From positions 56,996 to 120,995 of the forward strand of contig CAILCG010000001.1 of NCBI GenBank assembly GCA_903832665.1: 64,000 nucleotides of DNA, given 5' to 3'. Every line of letters starts with the position of its first letter. The stretch's first letter is position 1. Below the pieces are notes generated by a model that worked only from the letters and a program-made list of their open reading frames with translations, had not been told where the DNA came from and searched no databases. Position numbers and translations under genes: made by a program. Shown piece after piece: positions 16,655 to 26,706 of this stretch. The DNA comes from an uncultured Methanomicrobiales archaeon (GTDB lineage Archaea; Halobacteriota; Methanomicrobia; Methanomicrobiales; Methanospirillaceae).

Positions 16655-18180
16655 TGTTTCACCTCCCGGATATACACCGTCTCTTTCTCCCGCACTTTCT
16701 TGAGTTTTTCCGTATCGATCACACGCCCGATGATGTTGGTTCCCTCGAACGGCTCCGAGGTGGGACCGAACTCCTTGCTGGCCGAGAGGCGTACCCCCAC
16801 CAGTCCCGCCCCCTTGCGGGAGTCGTTGGTGATCGCGAGTGCGGCAGCCGGGGCCTCATCCGCGGGCATATTTTCCGGGTTGATCTTCAGGCCGGCAGGT
16901 ATCTCGGGCTTGAAGAGCACCACGTCATCGAACTTGAAGAAGACCGGCATCATGCCGGCATCGTGCTGGATGAGGCCGGTCACCCGGCGGAAGACATCGC
17001 AACTGGCGGGTGCGGCGACATCGTCGAGGGCGATATCGATCACCTTCTCCAGCGGTGCCGTTGTCACCTTCACGGCCTTTTCGGCAAGCACATCGAGCGT
17101 AGTACCCGGTTCCTGCGACACGATGATCCGCCCGGCATCCTGCTTGTCGGAGGTGAAGGCCACCCCCCGGGCGGTCGTGATCTCCTGGGCTTTGGCAAAC
17201 GCAACGCCCAGCAGGTCGATGCGTTTTGGTTCCACGCTCACGGCAAAGACATCGTGCTCCTTTGCCAGCTTCACCAGCTCAATGCCCTGCACGACCTGGC
17301 CCACCACGCTGTGCATCAGGCTTGCCGGGACATCGGCCCGGTAGATGTAGACCCCGCCCGCGGTCTTGCCGGTGGCCCGGACCGTCACGGTCCCTTCGCG
17401 TCGGGGACGCCGGAACTCCTTGGGCACATCCTCGGTGCCGGCCAGCCGCTGGTCGAGGATATGGGTGCTCGTGGCTCTCCCGACGGTATACCTTCCTGAC
17501 TGGAGGGCGAGCAGCATATGCTCCACGCTGCCGGCTGCTTCGGTCGTGATCTTGTCGGGACTGAAGCCCTGGGCCATGATCTTTACGCGGGTCACGACAT
17601 GCATCCCGTCCTCCAGCACGAGGCTCATGTTGCTGGTGGTGAAGGACCGGTTCGTATCGGCCCAGCTCATGACCGGCGCGATCTTCGTGACCCGGTCGCC
17701 GGTGGAAAAGCGGTCAAGCACGGCCCGGCCGCTCACGATCGTTCCGATAATCCCGCCGCTCTCATCGGCCCCGTGGTCGGCTGAATGCCGGACCCGGGAG
17801 AAGATGAGGTACGAACGTGCGGGTTCGTATCCCCCGCACCCGAGGATCACGGCCCCACGATCATAGAGATGGGGTTTCCGGTCAGGGTGAATGTCGGAGG
17901 GGAACGGCCCGAACGCGGTGGCGTACCGGTCGGTCCAGTGAAGATTCAGCTGCTCAATGATACCGGGGGATTCCAGAAATGCCGCAGCCTGCCCCTGGAC
18001 CTCGATCGTGACTTCGCCTGCGGTAGTGGTGATGGCGAGGCTGCTGGTCTTTGCCTGTTCCTTGATGGCCGGGCGGATGATCGCCACGCAGCAGTCTTTC
18101 TCATAGCCGGCCAGGATCGATGCAAGCGTGCTGCCCTCAGCAGTCTCCAGCCTCTCTCCATCGAGGTGGATGGTGATCAT
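16651..18180 (-). CDS. mmp3: methanogenesis marker protein 3
   Basis: 509 aa, the usual length for the Mmp3 (UPF0288) family. N-terminal residues 1-65 look like a beta-grasp domain (MITIHLDGERLETAEGSTL). Residues about 80-330 include blocks with the look of a cyclophilin-type fold (ADHGADESGGIIGTIVSGRAVL, GDRVTKIAPVM). Mmp3 has been found in the Mcr activation complex with McrC and component A2. It starts 7 nt after the atwA stop codon, so the two are co-transcribed. No membrane segments. Confidence 0.93.
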   Translation of the reverse strand: MITIHLDGERLETAEGSTLASILAGYEKDCCVAIIRPAIKEQAKTSSLAITTTAGEVTIEVQGQAAAFLESPGIIEQLNLHWTDRYATAFGPFPSDIHPDRKPHLYDRGAVILGCGGYEPARSYLIFSRVRHSADHGADESGGIIGTIVSGRAVLDRFSTGDRVTKIAPVMSWADTNRSFTTSNMSLVLEDGMHVVTRVKIMAQGFSPDKITTEAAGSVEHMLLALQSGRYTVGRATSTHILDQRLAGTEDVPKEFRRPRREGTVTVRATGKTAGGVYIYRADVPASLMHSVVGQVVQGIELVKLAKEHDVFAVSVEPKRIDLLGVAFAKAQEITTARGVAFTSDKQDAGRIIVSQEPGTTLDVLAEKAVKVTTAPLEKVIDIALDDVAAPASCDVFRRVTGLIQHDAGMMPVFFKFDDVVLFKPEIPAGLKINPENMPADEAPAAALAITNDSRKGAGLVGVRLSASKEFGPTSEPFEGTNIIGRVIDTEKLKKVREKETVYIREVKQ

Positions 18181-18187
18181 CTGCGCC

Positions 18188-19801
18188 TCACGCGGCCGGC
18201 TGGGTCATGACCTTGCGCTCTTCTTCGGTCAGGATCGCAAGCACGTCTGCTGTCTTTCCGATCTGCACGATCTTGCCGCCCCGCATCAGGGCAATACGGT
18301 CGCAGATGTCCCGCACGAACTCCATATCATGGGAGACGACGATGAAGGTCTCGTCCATCTCCTCGCGGGCATGGAGGATCGAGTGCTTCACATCGATCTT
18401 GGTGATGGGGTCCATGGTACCGGTCGGCTCATCGAGGATCACGATACGCGGCTCCCGGATCAGCACCTGTGCCAGTGCCACGCGATGCCGTTCGCCCTCA
18501 GAGAGCTGGGCCGGCATCCGGTTGAGAATTTCCTTACTATTTTCATCGGTGAACCCGGCCATTTTGAGCGTGACTAACGCCTTTCGCATGGCCAGCTCCT
18601 TGGGGAACTCAAGGCCGATGGCATCGGTGAGGTTATCGAGCACGGTCCGGTGCGGGAAGAGATCATACTCCTGGTGGAGGAGGCCGATATAGGCTGTAGC
18701 CCTGCCCCGCTGTTCAACACCCGGCTTGGTCATGTCAACCCATTCTTCGCCAATGCGGATGTTTATCTCGCCGCTGGTGGGTTCGATGAGCCCGGCGATG
18801 ATACCCGACAGCGTGGTCTTTCCTGCCCCGCTCTTGCCGATGATGCCGAAGATCTCCTTGGTCGAGACCTCAAAGGTGACGCCGTTGACTGCCTTGACCA
18901 CTCCCCGGTCAACCGAGATGTAGCGCTTGACGAGATCCCGGGCAATCACGACCGGCTCGCCCAGCTCTGCTGCATCGAACTGTTCGGAATCATCGCAGCC
19001 TTTCATGAATTCGGCGATGACCTCTTTGGGTGACCCGAGCTTTGCAATGCTGCCGTCCACGAGAAGGATGGCGCGGTTGGCCACATCCTCGATCACCTGC
19101 GAGAAGTGGGACGTGACGACAATGCCCATGTTATTGGTCTCGGCCGCCTCAATGAGCATCGCATGCACGATCTTTGCGGTCCCCGGGTCGAGCGTGCCGG
19201 TGGGTTCATCGGCAAAGAGTAAGAAAGGCTCCTTTGCCAGCTGGCGGGCAAGCACGACCCGTTGCTTCTCCCCCCCGGAAAGGTCCCGGGCGATATGCAT
19301 CATCCGGTGCGAGAGCCGGACCTGGTCGATGAGGTCTGCTGCCCGGTTGATTGCCTGGTCCTGCGGGTAATTGATATCGTCGAGTGCATGAAGGACGTTC
19401 TCGATCACGCGATCGTCGCCGTACAGGGCGAACGTGCGCTGGAACATGATCGCGGTACGGCGCATGAGCCGGCGCCGCAGTTCCTCGTCCTTCTCGTTCC
19501 AGAGATCCACGTCCAGCGCCTTGAGCGTGGCGCCACAGCGGGGACACGGTTTGCCCGCAGAACTTCCCACGTCCAGGTAGTCGCAGGTGCCGCAGGCCGC
19601 CACGTGGAAGACGATCGTGCCGCTCGTGGGGGGCTGTTCCACGCCGCGCATAAGGTGCATCAGCACGGTCTTACCGGCCCCGCTCCTGCCGATAATCCCG
19701 AGGATCTCCCCTTCTGCGATCTCAAAAGAAATATTCTTGAGTATTCTCTGCCCTTCGAATTCCATGCAGAGGTTGTCGACCGTGATCAATGGAGCCTTCA
19801 T
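18188..19801 (-). CDS. atwA: methyl-coenzyme M reductase system component A2, twin ABC ATPase
   Basis: 537 aa with two ABC nucleotide-binding domains. Domain 1: Walker A GRSGAGKT at 38-45, signature LSGGEKQR near 193, Walker B LLFADEPTG. An insert with Cys70, Cys73, Cys86 and Cys89 (two CxxC pairs) forms a zinc-ribbon-like unit. Domain 2: Walker A GKSGAGKT near 320, signature LSEGERHR, Walker B IVILDEPTG near 460. No membrane segments: it is the soluble ATPase that powers reductive activation of Mcr. It is first in the operon atwA-mmp3-mmp6-mmp5-mmp15-mmp17-mmp7-CMD; a TATA box is visible about 45 nt upstream. Confidence 0.95.
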   Translation of the reverse strand: MKAPLITVDNLCMEFEGQRILKNISFEIAEGEILGIIGRSGAGKTVLMHLMRGVEQPPTSGTIVFHVAACGTCDYLDVGSSAGKPCPRCGATLKALDVDLWNEKDEELRRRLMRRTAIMFQRTFALYGDDRVIENVLHALDDINYPQDQAINRAADLIDQVRLSHRMMHIARDLSGGEKQRVVLARQLAKEPFLLFADEPTGTLDPGTAKIVHAMLIEAAETNNMGIVVTSHFSQVIEDVANRAILLVDGSIAKLGSPKEVIAEFMKGCDDSEQFDAAELGEPVVIARDLVKRYISVDRGVVKAVNGVTFEVSTKEIFGIIGKSGAGKTTLSGIIAGLIEPTSGEINIRIGEEWVDMTKPGVEQRGRATAYIGLLHQEYDLFPHRTVLDNLTDAIGLEFPKELAMRKALVTLKMAGFTDENSKEILNRMPAQLSEGERHRVALAQVLIREPRIVILDEPTGTMDPITKIDVKHSILHAREEMDETFIVVSHDMEFVRDICDRIALMRGGKIVQIGKTADVLAILTEEERKVMTQPAA

Positions 19802-19840
19802 AATTCCCTTTTATCTAATGTGGTACTGGTGTCATATTAC

Positions 19841-19852
19841 CTTTTATATGCT
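19841..19852 (-). promoter_or_regulatory. TATA box of the Mcr activation operon
   Basis: CATATAAAAG on the minus strand (19850-19841), with GC-rich flanks, lies about 45 nt before the atwA ATG and before the HAD gene's stop, giving the operon its own promoter. Expected leader is about 15-20 nt. Confidence 0.6.
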
Positions 19853-19863
19853 GCACCGCACCG

Positions 19864-20703
19864 TCACGATCGCAAATTGCACGACCGCTTTTGTGCAGTG
19901 AGGAGCTCCTGGACAATAGGGAGTACCGCGCTGACGTCTTTTACCACGTGATCCGCTGCTGCATAGAGTTCCTCGGGCCGGTCTCCAGCCTGCTGGACCG
20001 TGAGGATGGCGATGTCGGCACTGCGCATAGCGCAGAGATCATTGATCCCGTCACCGATCATCAGCACCGTGTCGTACTCCTGCTTCAGGTCGCTGATGAT
20101 CTGCGCTTTTACCGTGGGAGTGGCGACCCCATTGACCCGGTCCCGGGGGATCCCCAGGTGGTCGGCCATCTTCTCGAGTTTTGTCACCCGGTCCCCGGAC
20201 GCGATGAAGACCGGGATGCCCATGCGGTGCAGGGCAGTGATCGTCTCTTTTGCCCCGTCAAAGGGCCAGCCCCCGGCCGTGATGGCGAACTCAACGGCCC
20301 CGAGCGCCATGTTGATGATCGCCCCGCTGTTTAAGGTCACCACCTCTTCTGCCTTGCAGACGGTCCAGACATTCCGGATACACTCCTGCAAGTCCCCCAC
20401 CTGTGCCCGCTTGTCCGTGTACAGGATGTTGCCGATCTCTTCTGCTGTCGTGATCTTCCGGGTGCAGCTGACCCCGAATCCCATATCGCGCTCTATGAGA
20501 TAATCCGAGAGAGGCGTCTCGGCCGGGGTACTGATGATATCCTTTGAGTGCACGGGCAGCACCACGAGGACCCGGTCCGGTGAACTGAAGGTGAGCGTGG
20601 TGGTCTCGATACCCGGCAGCAGCTTCTTGTGGCAGATATCTTTTGCCACCCGGTACGTGTTCAGGAGCGTTCCTGCACTGTCAAAAACTACGGCAACCGA
20701 CAT
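19864..20703 (-). CDS. HAD-superfamily phosphatase / P-type-ATPase-like hydrolase
   Basis: 279 aa from ATG 20703 (MSVAVVFDSAGTL); the open frame extends 14 codons farther but those are unlike the family. HAD motif I is FDSAGTLL: Asp8 is the nucleophile, but the +2 residue is Ala10 instead of the general acid Asp, as in P-type ATPases where it is Thr. Motif II is VFIASGDR, motif III a Lys near VKAQIISDLK, motif IV MIGDGINDLCAM with GDGxND, again the P-type ATPase pattern. No transmembrane helices, so not a pump. Substrate unknown. Sits just upstream of atwA but atwA has its own promoter. Confidence 0.8.
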   Translation of the reverse strand: MSVAVVFDSAGTLLNTYRVAKDICHKKLLPGIETTTLTFSSPDRVLVVLPVHSKDIISTPAETPLSDYLIERDMGFGVSCTRKITTAEEIGNILYTDKRAQVGDLQECIRNVWTVCKAEEVVTLNSGAIINMALGAVEFAITAGGWPFDGAKETITALHRMGIPVFIASGDRVTKLEKMADHLGIPRDRVNGVATPTVKAQIISDLKQEYDTVLMIGDGINDLCAMRSADIAILTVQQAGDRPEELYAAADHVVKDVSAVLPIVQELLTAQKRSCNLRS

Positions 20704-20762
20704 GGGACACCCGGTGATAAACCTATATGTACTACTCGTCTCCATTGAATCAATGAAGCTTG

Positions 20763-21755
20763 ATGTTTCCTACTGAAACTGCAGAGAAGATAAAGGGCAT
20801 GGAGATCCGGGGGGCGGGCAGGATAGCGCGTGCCGCAGCTGAAGCCCTAAAGCACCAGGCCCGGGATTCCCCGGCACAGCTCACCGCTGCCTTTACTGCC
20901 GAGATGGAACGGGCCGCGTCCCTGCTGGTTGCCACCCGGCCAACCGCGGTCTCGCTCCCGAATGCAGTCCATATGGTTATGGCTGGTATTCACCGGGCCA
21001 AGACCGTGGAAGAGGCCCGGGAAGGGATTGTCCAGCGTGCGGATGCGTTCATCCAGTCCTCCCAGCACGCGGTGGAGAAGATCGCGGAGTTCGGTGCCCG
21101 GCATATCCGGGACGGTGACACGATCCTGACCCACTGCAACTCCGAAGTAGCGCTTGCCTGCATCATCGAGGCCCACCGGAGCGGGAAGGAGATCGAGGTC
21201 TTTGCCACCGAAGTACGCCCGATCAACCAGGGACTCATCACCATCCGGACCCTCAATGACGCCGGCATCCGGACGAATTTTATCGTGGATTCCGCGGTGC
21301 GCTCGTTCATCAACGATGTCGATATTGTGATTGTCGGGGCTGACGCGGTGACGGTAAACGGGGCGGTGGTGAACAAGATCGGCACCTCGCAGGTCGCCCA
21401 TTCGGCTCACGAAGCCCGGGTGAATGTGCTCGTGGCGGCCGAGACCTACAAGTTCGCGCCCCGCACGATCCTTGGCGAACTGATCCCGATCGAAGAGCGG
21501 GCCTCTGGCGAGGTTTTGTCGGATGAGGTCCTCCGGACTATGCCCCACGTGACCGTCCGTAACCCTGCATTCGATGTCACTCCCGCGGAGTTTATCGATC
21601 TCATCGTGACCGAGCACGGGGCCATCCCTCCCCAGATGGCCTACGTGATCATCCGGGAGTACCTGGGCTGGGACATCACGGAGTTCGATGATGTGACTGG
21701 TCGCACAGCGGGTTTCAATGGTGAAGACGCTGTCAATATCGATAAATTTTTTTGA
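20763..21755 (+). CDS. ribose 1,5-bisphosphate isomerase
   Basis: 330 aa from ATG 20763 (a TTG codon precedes it). eIF2B-alpha/MtnA fold; the C-terminal two thirds hold the active-site blocks ILTHCNSEVALACI near residue 120 (catalytic Cys), EVFATEVRPINQG, and IVGADAVTVNGAVVNKIGTSQVA (catalytic Asp), as in archaeal R15P isomerase. It converts ribose 1,5-bisphosphate to ribulose 1,5-bisphosphate in the archaeal AMP/nucleoside salvage pathway that feeds form III RuBisCO. Divergent from the HAD gene with a 59-bp gap. The eIF2B-like translation factor is the alternative reading; length and the Cys/Asp pair favour the isomerase. Confidence 0.88.
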   Translation: MFPTETAEKIKGMEIRGAGRIARAAAEALKHQARDSPAQLTAAFTAEMERAASLLVATRPTAVSLPNAVHMVMAGIHRAKTVEEAREGIVQRADAFIQSSQHAVEKIAEFGARHIRDGDTILTHCNSEVALACIIEAHRSGKEIEVFATEVRPINQGLITIRTLNDAGIRTNFIVDSAVRSFINDVDIVIVGADAVTVNGAVVNKIGTSQVAHSAHEARVNVLVAAETYKFAPRTILGELIPIEERASGEVLSDEVLRTMPHVTVRNPAFDVTPAEFIDLIVTEHGAIPPQMAYVIIREYLGWDITEFDDVTGRTAGFNGEDAVNIDKFF

Positions 21756-22210
21756 CCCTCTGGATTGAATTATGAACCGACCATAATCATCCGCGTGAGA
21801 AAACGAAAAGAGATGTGTTCTCATTTTTCAGACCTGAATTAGATTACATTTTCTGCTCTGTAGAAATGATTTTTTCAAATATATCCGGCAAAGCTCTGCG
21901 ACCATTATGATGGTGACCCCCTCTCTCCCCCTGAGGGGGAGGCATCCCAAAGGGAGCACCCCCCTTGACCCCCATTTCGGAAGTTTTTGTCAACATTTTG
22001 AAATTATCGCTATTCAGGGATGCGCGACCCGCGGGGGTAGAATCAAGAAGTGCTGGAGCCCCCAAAAGCGGTCGTTCTCCCTTGGAGGATTTCTACAGAA
22101 CAAAATTTTCTTAAAAAAATCCAACCGGGTCCCGGAGTAATAGTTTCGCTCCCGTCTTTTTTCCTCACCCTCCTCAAAAAAATAAATCCCGGGAGAGCCC
22201 ATCTATACGC
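21756..22210. other. intergenic region with GC hairpin, no gene
   Basis: 455 bp between the isomerase and lysA. It contains a perfect hairpin at 21925-21941 (CTCCCCC-TGA-GGGGGAG) inside a C/G-rich patch. Frames on either strand are short and low in complexity. The last 60 bp before lysA (AAAAAAATAAATCCCGGGAG at 22175-22194) is a plausible lysA promoter. Confidence 0.5.
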
Positions 22211-23527
22211 ATGCAGGGAGCAAAACCGATACAAAAGACCGTTCCTTTTTCCAAAGCCCAAATTGAGGATCTGGAGAAAAGGTACCCTACCCCTTTCCAT
22301 ATCTATGACGAGGAGGCGATCCGTTCAGCATCGCGCCGGCTGTACAAGGCATTCTCGTGGGTAACGGGTCCCGATGGAAAAGAGGGCGGGTTCAAGAACT
22401 ACTTCGCGGTCAAGGCTCTCCCCAACCCGTCCATCCTTCGTGTCCTTCGCGAAGAGGGCCAGGGTGCGGACTGCAGCTCGCTTCCGGAGCTCCTGCTGGC
22501 TGAAGCAGTCGGGATAACTGGCGAGGAGATCATGTTCACCTCCAACGATACGCCGGCGGACGAGTTCGTGCAGGCAAAAAAACTGGGCGCAATCATCAAT
22601 CTGGACGATATCACCCATATCGACTTCCTGGAAAAAGCGGCCGGGATCCCCGAACATCTCTGCTTCCGCTATAACCCCGGTGAGGAATACAGTCACGGTA
22701 ACCCGATCATCGGCAACCCGAGCGAAGCGAAATACGGGCTCACGCACGAACAGATCCTCAAAGCGTACACCATCGCACACCAGAAAGGTGCGAAACGTTT
22801 CGGCCTGCATGCCATGATCGTCTCCAACCAGCGCGGGGAGGATATCCTTGCCGATGCAGCCCGGCTGCTCTTCAACCTGGCCGTTGAGATCCACGAAAAG
22901 ACCGGCATCCGGCTTGAGTTTATCAATCTCGGCGGGGGCATCGGGATTCCCTATGCGCTGACCGATCACCAGGTGAACGTCGAGGATTATGCCCGCAAAG
23001 TGCACGAACACTATCAGGAGATTATCGTAAAGAACGGTCTTGCACCGATACGCATTGTCATGGAGAGCGGCAGGGCGGCAACCGGACCCTACGGCTACCT
23101 GGTCTCACGGGTACGCCATGTCACTCAAAAGCACCGGGCCTATGTCGGCCTGGACGCATGCATGGCAAACCTCATGCGCCCCGCATTCTATGGAGCCATT
23201 CACCAGATTACGGTACTGGGAAAGGAAGACCGTCCCCTCGACCATGTATACGATGTGACCGGCAGTTTGTGCGAGAACAATGACAAGTTCGCTGTCCAGA
23301 GGGCACTTCCCGAGATCGAAAACGGGGACATCCTGGTCATCCACGATACCGGGGCACACGGTCACGCGATGGGGTTCAATTACAACGGCAAGCTCCGGTC
23401 AGCCGAGTTCCTCATGCAGGCCGGTGGAAAATTCAAGCTCATCAGGAGGGCAGAGACGGTGAATGATTATTTCGCCACCCTTGACTTCGAAGGATCGGAT
23501 TTCTCCGGGCTTGCGCGAAAAAAGTAA
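22211..23527 (+). CDS. lysA: diaminopimelate decarboxylase
   Basis: 438 aa, fold-III PLP decarboxylase. Lys68 in YFAVKALPN would hold PLP; GGGIGIPY near 245 binds its phosphate; MESGRAATG near 285 and CENNDKFA near 358 (active-site Cys from the partner subunit) are the substrate-site blocks. It removes CO2 from meso-diaminopimelate to give L-lysine, the last step of the DAP route. Acts as a cytoplasmic dimer. Monocistronic by context: a promoter-like AT stretch precedes it and the next gene is on the other strand. The frame is complete and normal in length. Confidence 0.95.
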   Translation: MQGAKPIQKTVPFSKAQIEDLEKRYPTPFHIYDEEAIRSASRRLYKAFSWVTGPDGKEGGFKNYFAVKALPNPSILRVLREEGQGADCSSLPELLLAEAVGITGEEIMFTSNDTPADEFVQAKKLGAIINLDDITHIDFLEKAAGIPEHLCFRYNPGEEYSHGNPIIGNPSEAKYGLTHEQILKAYTIAHQKGAKRFGLHAMIVSNQRGEDILADAARLLFNLAVEIHEKTGIRLEFINLGGGIGIPYALTDHQVNVEDYARKVHEHYQEIIVKNGLAPIRIVMESGRAATGPYGYLVSRVRHVTQKHRAYVGLDACMANLMRPAFYGAIHQITVLGKEDRPLDHVYDVTGSLCENNDKFAVQRALPEIENGDILVIHDTGAHGHAMGFNYNGKLRSAEFLMQAGGKFKLIRRAETVNDYFATLDFEGSDFSGLARKK

Positions 23528-23599
23528 TGCCTCGTCCATCCCGGCTAAATAGTAATTGAGTTAAACCAGAGGGTAAATCCCCCGGGTTCCCCCATTTTT

Positions 23600-26448
23600 T
23601 CAAATCTCGATCTCGGTATCGGACCAGATGCGTTCAGTCCGGGTATCAGAAAATCCGATAAAGCCCCAGTACTGGTCCCTGACATGGATCGGTACGATGA
23701 GAATCGACCGGACGCCCATCCCGTCCAGCATCTCCCGGATGGATTCGGGAAACCTGCTCCGGGAGCCCGTTACCCAGACACCCGAGGCGAGCTGCTCCGC
23801 CCACTCGCGGGAGAACTGTTCCCCGCAGGCCTGGTGAGAGGAGGGTGTGGTATCCGTCTCACCCGTCTTTGCTACCCAGTGGAATCTTCGCTCCGGCACA
23901 TGACTGCCGGCAGGACTGCGGGTCTCTTCATAGATGTACGCGATATCCGCACCGATCGCTTCGCCGATGGTGGCAAGCACCCGGGGGATGGGATCCGGTA
24001 ACCGGTCCGTAAGCAGGAATTCCGATGCGGTCGCAAACCCGTGGAGAACCCGGTCCCGGCGGTGGGCGTTCTCTTCTGCATTCTTCCGCAGCGTGATATC
24101 CCGGGTGACATTGTAGAATTCCGACACTGCTCCGGTGAGCGGGTCCGGGATCGCGTGGACCATTGATTCCAGCCAGACAACGTGCCCGTCCTTATGCACC
24201 ATGCGATAGACCAGGGTTGCAGATTCTGCATCTTTATTGATCAGGGAGGTATGCATCTTTTGTATGGCGGGAATATCTGCAGGACAGACAAAATCCAGCA
24301 CACACTGTCCAAGGGCATCCCGCGGTTCGTACCCGAGAATCGTCCTGACCGCGGGAGAGATATAGGTCAGGATGAACCTGGCATCGTGGCGATTGATCAT
24401 GTCATTGGAATTGTCGGCCAGGAGCCGGTACAGCTGCTCGCTCCGTTTGAGCTCTTCTTCGGCAAGGGTGCGCTTGCTCACATCCCGGACCGAGATGATC
24501 ACCGCCACCCTGCCCCCGTATGTGATGTGGTTGCCCAGCACCTCAACGGTAAACCGGTTCCCCCGGGCAGTGATCCCGGTATAGGTTCGCATGACACCCT
24601 TTCGTTCCTGCCGCAGCCCGGCAAAATCCCGTTGTGCGTCTGCAACCGATTCCGGGGCAATGAACCGGAAGACGGAACCTCCGTTCACGACATCCGGGTT
24701 ATCCTCTTCGATCAGGGTGAGGATTGCCTGGTTTGTGGTGATAATGGTTCCGGAGAGATCCGTGATGACGAGCCCGTCGAGCGAACATTCGGCAAGCTGT
24801 TTGTAACGCCGATCACGTCCCCGGCTTTGTTGCGCAGGGGAACTTTGCTCGTCCGCAGCCATGCCTGGCTGCCATCCGGCCTCACCTGGAGCTCTTCAAA
24901 ATTAAATTTTGGCGTTCCCGTCTCCATCACGTGCCGATCGTCAGCCCGGAACCTGTCTGTCAAGGCCGCAGATGCGGTATCGGGATCACTCTTTCCGACA
25001 AGTTCTTCCGGATCTGAGTAGCCTGCGTCAAGCGCCAGGGCCTGGTTGGCACCGATGAATACCGAGTCCCGATCCTTCCAGAATACCCTGACCGGGATCG
25101 TGTCGAGCACCAACCGGAGCATCTGGCGGTAACTGAAGAGTTCTTCTTCAGCCTGTTTCCGCTCCGTGATGTCCCTGACCGTCACCAGGACCGCAGGCCT
25201 CCCGTTGATGATGGTCCGGGCGCCTCTGCCCTCCACGGTCACGGTTTTCCCGTCGAGGCGCAGCATCTGCAGTTCCATCTGCGGCGATACTTCCCCCCCG
25301 AGATCTTTCCGGATGTTTTCATGCACCATCTCGCGGTACCCGGTACCGATTATATCGAGGATTGGTCTACCCTCGATCTCGTCCGGCTTCGAAGCGCCGA
25401 GAAGTACCAGGGCTGCAGGATTTACATAGAGGATTGTTCCGTCGCAGTGAAGGATCACCGCATCCGGCGAAATTTCAATGAGTTTGCGGAACCGCTCTTC
25501 GCTCTCGCGCAGGCTCTGCTCGGCCCGGGTACGCTGGGTGATGTCAAGGGTCGTGAAGGTGACCCCCCGGGAAAAGTCGTTCGGGTCGAGAGGAGCAGAA
25601 TTGATGAGAATGTCGATGACGGCCCCGTCTTTTCTCTTCCACTGCGTCTGGGCGGTACCTGACCCGCCCCGGGCCATACTGGCGATCTTCTCCCTGCCAA
25701 CCCGCTCGAACTCTCCGGTGGTCGGGTAGAGCACCGCAGTAGACCTGCCGACAAGTTCGTCAGCCTTGTATCCCGTCATCTCGCAGAAGCGGGTATTGAC
25801 TTCAAGAAGTGTCCGGTCGGCAATGACCGCGATCCCCACGGGTGCGGCGCTGAAGATACTGCGCAGCCGGGCCTCGCTCTCCTGCAGGGCCTGCTCGTGA
25901 CGCCGGAGTTCCGTGAGATCTTCGAGCCGGACTGACACACCCTTGCGCCCGTCATTGAAGACCACGGGGGTGATGTGGCAGGAAAAAAACCGGTCTCCCT
26001 TGTTGAGTAAGAGCGACCCGTGCCATTCACTCCCTTCAACACCGGTCCTGAGCAGGGCAATGAAATTTTCAGCTGCATCCTCGAACATCGGGCCTGCAGC
26101 CGAGTACTCGATGTTCTTGCCGAAGAGATCGGCCGCGGTCATCCGCACCAGGTTCAAGAAAGGCTCATTGGCAAAAACAATGCGCAGGCCGCTGTCCAGC
26201 TGCAGGACAAGATCCGAAGAGATTGAGAGCATGGCAGACTGCGGGACCCGGTTGGAAAGGGCATAGATCTTGGCCATCCCAAAATGCCGCATCTCGACCT
26301 GGCCCGAGACCAGCAGGGTTTCGAGATATCGGCCGGCAGTGTTCCGGTTGATCCCGATCTCCTTTACGATACCCGTTATACTGAGTCCCTGGGGATTTTC
26401 CTTGAGAATATCGATGATCTTGGCGGTATTTTCCCTGGTCAGTACCAT
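23600..26448 (-). pseudogene. wHTH-multi-PAS-GAF sensor protein with frameshift
   Basis: Start ATG 26448 (MVLTRENTAKIIDIL), 27 nt after a TATA-like element. Order: winged helix (1-60), PAS (about 75-180), PAS (200-310), PAS (330-440), PAS (450-575), then a frame change at about 24790-24815 between AGDVIGV and YKQLAECS, then PAS, PAS and a GAF domain. Total length 2849 nt is one short of a multiple of three, as for a 1-nt deletion. Without correction the first part ends at 24712 and the second has no good start. No histidine kinase or output enzyme follows; the GAF ends abruptly at IWSDTEIEI, before its last helix. With the N-terminal winged helix it is probably a one-component sensor-regulator. 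Ligands unknown. Confidence 0.75.
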
Positions 26449-26474
26449 TGGTCTGCTATTATTCGCAGCATGGA

Positions 26475-26484
26475 GATATAATGA
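26475..26484 (-). promoter_or_regulatory. TATA box for the PAS sensor gene
   Basis: CATTATATC on the minus strand is about 27 nt before ATG 26448, the spacing expected for a nearly leaderless archaeal mRNA. This decides the start at 26448 over the upstream in-frame ATG 26490, which would lie before the transcription start. Confidence 0.5.
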
Positions 26485-26706
26485 TTGCAATTAATGGATG
26501 CAATTGTATTTTTTTCAATTTTTTCCAGTAGTTTATTTTTCGAAAAATATTAATGTTTTTGATTAACCTTCCCCTGCATAAACGAGGTCAACATCGTCCG
26601 GGAGAGCGAGGACATCGTAAAAATGCCGCACGGTCCGGAATCGAACCCCGGCAAATTTTCCTGCCGGAAAAGTGTTAAAAAACGAACGGGTCCTGGCCGC
26701 TGCGAA

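Noticed and set aside
16594..17499. 301-codon open frame antisense to mmp3
   Set aside because: Shadow of the mmp3 reading frame; no protein features.
21925..21941. Terminator after the R15P isomerase gene
   Set aside because: The hairpin is perfect, but it is 170 bp after the stop and no T-tract follows.
26625..26680. tRNA-like T-arm (GGTTCGATTCC on the minus strand)
   Set aside because: The arm cannot form a 5-bp stem with a 7-nt loop, and no acceptor, D or anticodon stem can be drawn around it.
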